Position numbers and translations under genes: made by a program. A stretch of 64,000 nt of DNA from Brevibacillus daliensis (GTDB taxonomy: Bacteria; Bacillota; Bacilli; Brevibacillales; Brevibacillaceae). The stretch spans positions 35,051-99,050 of the forward strand of contig NZ_JAJISB010000036.1 in NCBI RefSeq assembly GCF_021245735.1, written 5' to 3'. A model generated the notes under the pieces. It had not been told where the DNA came from and did no database searches. It worked only from the letters and a program-made list of their open reading frames with translations. Shown piece by piece: positions 61,301 through 64,000 of this stretch (position 1 is its first letter; the number at the start of each line of letters is the position of its first letter).

Positions 61301-61594
61301 CTAAGACGGAAGCGCGTAGCGTGCAATGATTTTTTCAATATCCGGGTGCGGGCTGGGAATAACGTTTGAACAGTACACATCGGCCCCCATTGCCTGCACG
61401 GCGGAAACGCCGGCTTCTACCGCGGCCTTTACAGCCCCTACATCTCCGCGGACAAGGACAGATATATAACCGGACGCCACGTTTTCGTAACCGATCAAAT
61501 CTACATCGGCCGCTTTGCACATGGCATCTGCCGCTTCCATGACGAATATAATTCCAAAGGTTTCAATGAAACCCAGTGCATCCAGTTTGCTCAT
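61301..61594 (-). CDS. BMC-H shell protein
   Basis: A 97-residue shell protein: LDALGFIETFGIIFVMEAADAMCK and [19 protein letters not shown]. It is clearly different from the tandem pair at the other end of the operon, with Cys at the centre of the chain and a GYENVASGY pore-side segment. Second gene of the operon. Different pore segments among the six hexamer proteins would allow different permeabilities. Confidence 0.93.
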   Translation of the reverse strand: MSKLDALGFIETFGIIFVMEAADAMCKAADVDLIGYENVASGYISVLVRGDVGAVKAAVEAGVSAVQAMGADVYCSNVIPSPHPDIEKIIARYALPS

Positions 61595-61617
61595 GAACCT
61601 CCCTCTTTTCCCGCAAA

Positions 61618-61914
61618 TTATGTGTCAATAGCGTGCGCCATCACAATTCCTGCAATAGAGCGGAGCGGACGCGGCATCACATTGTGCGCAGTGACTTTAC
61701 CGATCTTCGCCGCGGCGGAGGCGCCTGCCTCTACTGCCGAACGAACCGCCGCGACATCGCCTTTTACCATTACTGTTACGAGCGTAGAACCCACATTTTC
61801 GTAGGATACCAGAACGACATCTGCCGCTTTCAGCATAGAGTCCGCCGCTTGGATGGCGGGAACCATGCCCAACGTTTCCACAAGTCCGAGAGCTTCTTCT
61901 CCCCGGTATTCCAT
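61618..61914 (-). CDS. BMC-H shell protein, first gene of the operon
   Basis: A 98-residue shell protein: EEALGLVETLGMVPAIQAADSMLK and VTVMVKGDVAAVRSAVEAG. It opens the minus-strand microcompartment operon; the regulatory gap to the divergent choline kinase gene begins directly upstream. The ribosome site is GGAGAGGG. Confidence 0.93.
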   Translation of the reverse strand: MEYRGEEALGLVETLGMVPAIQAADSMLKAADVVLVSYENVGSTLVTVMVKGDVAAVRSAVEAGASAAAKIGKVTAHNVMPRPLRSIAGIVMAHAIDT

Positions 61915-62224
61915 TCGACCCTCTCCTTATTGGGTAATTTATTATTTAAATCCGCTTATCGGATACTCAACTCCTAATTCAAGTTAAACACACTTCCGCC
62001 CCTTATTATTGAAGATTCGGTAGCTGATTTTAGTATTCTGATGCCCCTCTTACCGACATTCTTGTACAAAAACGTCTTTCTTGTACTGCATGTACCAGAA
62101 CGTCCTCCACTCGTTCGCTTCGTTGATTTCCTCCTTCTGTCTTGCTATACTTATGGTAAAAACTGTGCGGCGAGTTGTATGCGATACCCACGCATACATA
62201 TTGAATGCCAAGAAAAGGTCCCCA
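61915..62224. promoter_or_regulatory. Divergent regulatory region of the choline island
   Basis: A gap of 310 bp between the operon and choline kinase. It holds two direct copies of TTTCTTGTAC about 20 bp apart (62058 and 62078) and the 17-bp block 62084-62100 (TACTGCATGTACCAGAA), which is shared with the permease promoter. Spacing of about two helical turns suits dimer binding of an AraC-type regulator. No gene is seen in it. Confidence 0.5.
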
Positions 62225-63172
62225 ATGAAACCTTTATCCGACTTTTTTCTTAAAAAAATGAATATGGAAGACTTGGTGGAGCAAAAACTCCGTCTTTTTT
62301 TTAAAGATGAGAGCATTGTTTTTGACAAGTCCCGTTTTGCGGGCGGTTTGACCAATTATAATTACATTATGAATGTCCACGGAAGGGAATATGTGATTCG
62401 GATGCCCGGCAACCTGACGGATCAAATGATCGACCGCAGGATTGAGCGTGTGAATAACGGCATCGCCTCGGAGTTTGGCGTGAATTCGGAATGTGTTTAT
62501 TTTGATGAGGAAAGCGGCATTAAAATCAGCGAGTATATTCCCGACAGCAAAACGCTTGCCGCGGCCGACCCCTTGGCTTTGCAAAGCCTGCGGGCAGTTT
62601 CTTCCTTGCTGAAGAAGATTCACGGCACCCCCAAGCACTTCCCTAACACATTTGATTGGCTCAGTGAACTGGCCAAATATGAAACCATTGTCATGCGGAT
62701 CAACGGTGAATTGTTTTATGACTACGCTTCCCTGAAAGAGCAATTGCTCCTTTTCATGCAAGACCATCTCAAAAATGTCATTTCCGTTCCTTGCCATAAT
62801 GATACAGTGCCGGAAAATTTTCTCACAGACGCCAACAGCGGCGTCTATTTAATTGATTGGGAGTATTCCGGAATGAACGATCCGGCCTTTGATATTGCTG
62901 CGTATATCATCGAGTCGCGCTTGACGGCAGAGGCGATTGACCAATTATTTGAGGCATATTACGGCAATACGTTTACGCAGGATGATCTGATGAAGGTCAA
63001 GTGTTATATGATGGCTCAGGATTTGTTATGGACTGTATGGGCGTTGCTACGTCATTATACGGGGGATGATTACCTGGATTACTGCTGGCTGCGCTATAAC
63101 CGCCTGCGCAGAAATATTCAAGTATTAAGCATGCGTCCGGATTACCCCATTGCCGACATGGTGATGTCCTAG
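62225..63172 (+). CDS. Choline/ethanolamine kinase-like phosphotransferase (LicA type)
   Basis: A protein of about 315 residues of the APH/choline kinase fold. The catalytic loop VPCHNDTVPENFL and the metal loop LIDWEYSGMNDPAFDIA near residues 190 and 205 match LicA-type choline kinases. The early FAGGLTNYNYIMNV block binds ATP. It would trap choline as phosphocholine in the cytosol, competing with or feeding back on the lyase pathway. It is divergent from the microcompartment operon. Start choice: AAAAGG before the ATG at 62225; the open frame starts earlier without support. Confidence 0.85.
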   Translation: MKPLSDFFLKKMNMEDLVEQKLRLFFKDESIVFDKSRFAGGLTNYNYIMNVHGREYVIRMPGNLTDQMIDRRIERVNNGIASEFGVNSECVYFDEESGIKISEYIPDSKTLAAADPLALQSLRAVSSLLKKIHGTPKHFPNTFDWLSELAKYETIVMRINGELFYDYASLKEQLLLFMQDHLKNVISVPCHNDTVPENFLTDANSGVYLIDWEYSGMNDPAFDIAAYIIESRLTAEAIDQLFEAYYGNTFTQDDLMKVKCYMMAQDLLWTVWALLRHYTGDDYLDYCWLRYNRLRRNIQVLSMRPDYPIADMVMS

Positions 63173-63204
63173 CACTAGCTACCGTTTGCGCTGGCCGATT
63201 TTCC

Positions 63205-63397
63205 TTGCGAGGGCTCAACAAAGTACATGTTGAGTTTGGGATAGTGGCATTAGCCCACAACTTGCTGAAAGTAGCAGGTATTCGCCTGTCTATTTTCCGG
63301 AACCTAACCAAAACAAAAAAGCAGACAAAGATAAAACGATTGTTTATCTTTGTCTGCTTTTTTGTTTTAGGGACATATTGGACAGCCCCTTTATTTA
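63205..63397 (+). mobile_element. IS1182-family transposase C-terminal remnant
   Basis: The frame reads RGLNKVHVEFGIVALAHNLLKVAG and ends in TAPLF, the C-terminus of IS1182-family transposases. Everything before it is missing. It marks an old insertion at the right edge of the island. Confidence 0.75.
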
Positions 63398-63401
63398 AAG
63401 A

Positions 63402-63621
63402 TATTCAAGTACCGTTATTCACTATCACGCTAATATCCGCAAAGGGCTTCAATATGCGTTCAAAACAGATATGATTCCCTCGAATCTTACAGATAAAGCG
63501 GATCGTCCCAAAAAAAAATAAATTTGTCGGCAATTTTTACGACAAAGAGGAGATGAACAAGATGTTCGAAGCGGTAAATGGCAATCCAATTGGACAAAAA
63601 GTTCTTCCGCTCATGCAATGA
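63402..63621 (+). pseudogene. Tyrosine recombinase (integrase) remnant
   Basis: Across a frameshift in the A-run at 63510-63518, two frames read VIHYHANIRKGLQYAFKTD and then NKFVGNFYDKEEMNKMFEAV. This is the end of the core-binding domain and the start of the catalytic domain of phage-type integrases. It stops before the catalytic Arg. Lying 75 bp from the intact tRNA-Leu, it is probably the relic of the enzyme that inserted the island. Confidence 0.78.
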
Positions 63622-63642
63622 GTGAGTATTTGCAGCTTTAGA

Positions 63643-63679
63643 CAAAAAAAAGTTCTTCAGGAGCTTCATCCCAAAGAAC
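63643..63679 (-). terminator. Terminator of the tRNA operon
   Basis: GTTCTT (63652-63657) and AAGAAC (63674-63679) form a stem extended by CAGGAG...; on the minus strand seven or eight T follow. It lies 16 bp after tRNA-Leu. Confidence 0.7.
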
Positions 63680-63694
63680 ATTGTCGATGTATTA

Positions 63695-63777
63695 TGGTGC
63701 CGGTAGAGGGACTTGAACCCCCACGGTTTCCCTCGCGATTTTGAGTCGCGCGCGTCTGCCAATTCCGCCATACCGGC
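63695..63777 (-). tRNA. tRNA-Leu (CAA)
   Basis: An 83-nt gene with acceptor GCCGGTA/TACCGGC, anticodon loop CTCAAAA (anticodon CAA), a T-arm GGGGGTTCAAGTCCC-type and an encoded CCA end. The short variable arm is paired GAGGGAAACC. It is last in the tRNA operon and intact, while a 3' fragment of a similar gene lies 17.9 kb away at 45805. Confidence 0.93.
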
Positions 63778-63781
63778 ATAA

Positions 63782-63858
63782 TGGTCGGGAAGACAGGATT
63801 CGAACCTGCGACACCTTGGTCCCAAACCAAGTACTCTACCAAGCTGAGCTACTTCCCG
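63782..63858 (-). tRNA. tRNA-Pro (UGG)
   Basis: A 77-nt gene with acceptor CGGGAAG/CTTCCCG, anticodon stem CTTGG/CCAAG around loop TTTGGGA (anticodon TGG) and an encoded CCA end. Confidence 0.95.
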
Positions 63859-63868
63859 TAAAAATATG

Positions 63869-63942
63869 CGTGCCCTGAGAGATTCGAACTCCCGGCCTTT
63901 TGATTCGTAGTCAAACGCTCTATCCAGCTGAGCTAAGGGCAC
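63869..63942 (-). tRNA. tRNA-Arg (ACG)
   Basis: A 74-nt gene with acceptor GTGCCCT/AGGGCAC, anticodon stem TTTGA/TCAAA around loop CTACGAA (anticodon ACG, read as ICG). CCA is not encoded. Confidence 0.95.
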
Positions 63943-64000
63943 ATATCTATGAAAACAGGGTTTATTCCCTGAAAACTGGATAATGAATCAGCATAATTGG

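Overview
The window looks like a chromosome segment of a low-to-moderate GC, endospore-forming Firmicute, most likely Brevibacillus or a close relative. This is inferred from gene content (a YjcZ-like small protein, a YhgD/YhgE pair, a split DynA-type dynamin pair, a RelQ-like alarmone synthetase, strong AGGAGG ribosome sites); no 16S rRNA gene is present to prove it.

Positions 1-45.7 kb are ordinary backbone. They hold transporters and metabolic genes: YitT, AEC permease, aromatic-acid exporter, inositol phosphatase, CstA with its YbdD partner, 4-hydroxyphenylpyruvate dioxygenase, a probable alpha-ribazole kinase, an RsmF-like methyltransferase, a DEAD-box helicase with a Gly/Gln/Arg repeat tail, PepV and RelQ. 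Further on come adenine deaminase behind a purine riboswitch, a U32 peptidase, a phosphoglycerate-type transporter with its own binding protein and two-component system, citramalate synthase, M20 hydrolases, a cold-shock protein, two dynamins and a fructose-6-phosphate aldolase-like enzyme. Three families of non-coding repeats are scattered through this part. The largest is about 480 bp, has three copies, and shows paired base changes in its stems; one copy carries a member of a second family inserted inside it.

Positions 45.8-63.6 kb are a visibly GC-richer island. On its left is a decayed tRNA-Leu 3' fragment and an IS3 remnant. On its right are an IS1182 remnant, a frameshifted tyrosine-recombinase remnant and an intact tRNA-Leu. 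The cargo is a glycyl-radical-enzyme bacterial microcompartment for choline. CutC (choline trimethylamine-lyase, all known active-site residues present) and its activase CutD split choline into trimethylamine and acetaldehyde. An acylating aldehyde dehydrogenase and PduL take acetaldehyde to acetyl-CoA and acetyl phosphate. Six BMC-H shell proteins and one EutN-type vertex protein form the shell, with EutQ, EutJ and an EutT-like protein as accessories. A cytosolic PocR-domain histidine kinase and an AraC-type response regulator probably control it. A DMT-family permease and a LicA-like choline kinase lie at its two edges. The island alcohol dehydrogenase is broken by a small deletion and eutJ is frameshifted, so the ethanol branch seems lost.

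Positions 63.7-64.0 kb hold tRNA-Leu(CAA), tRNA-Pro(UGG) and tRNA-Arg(ACG) on the minus strand, the end of a tRNA operon into whose last gene the island appears to have integrated.
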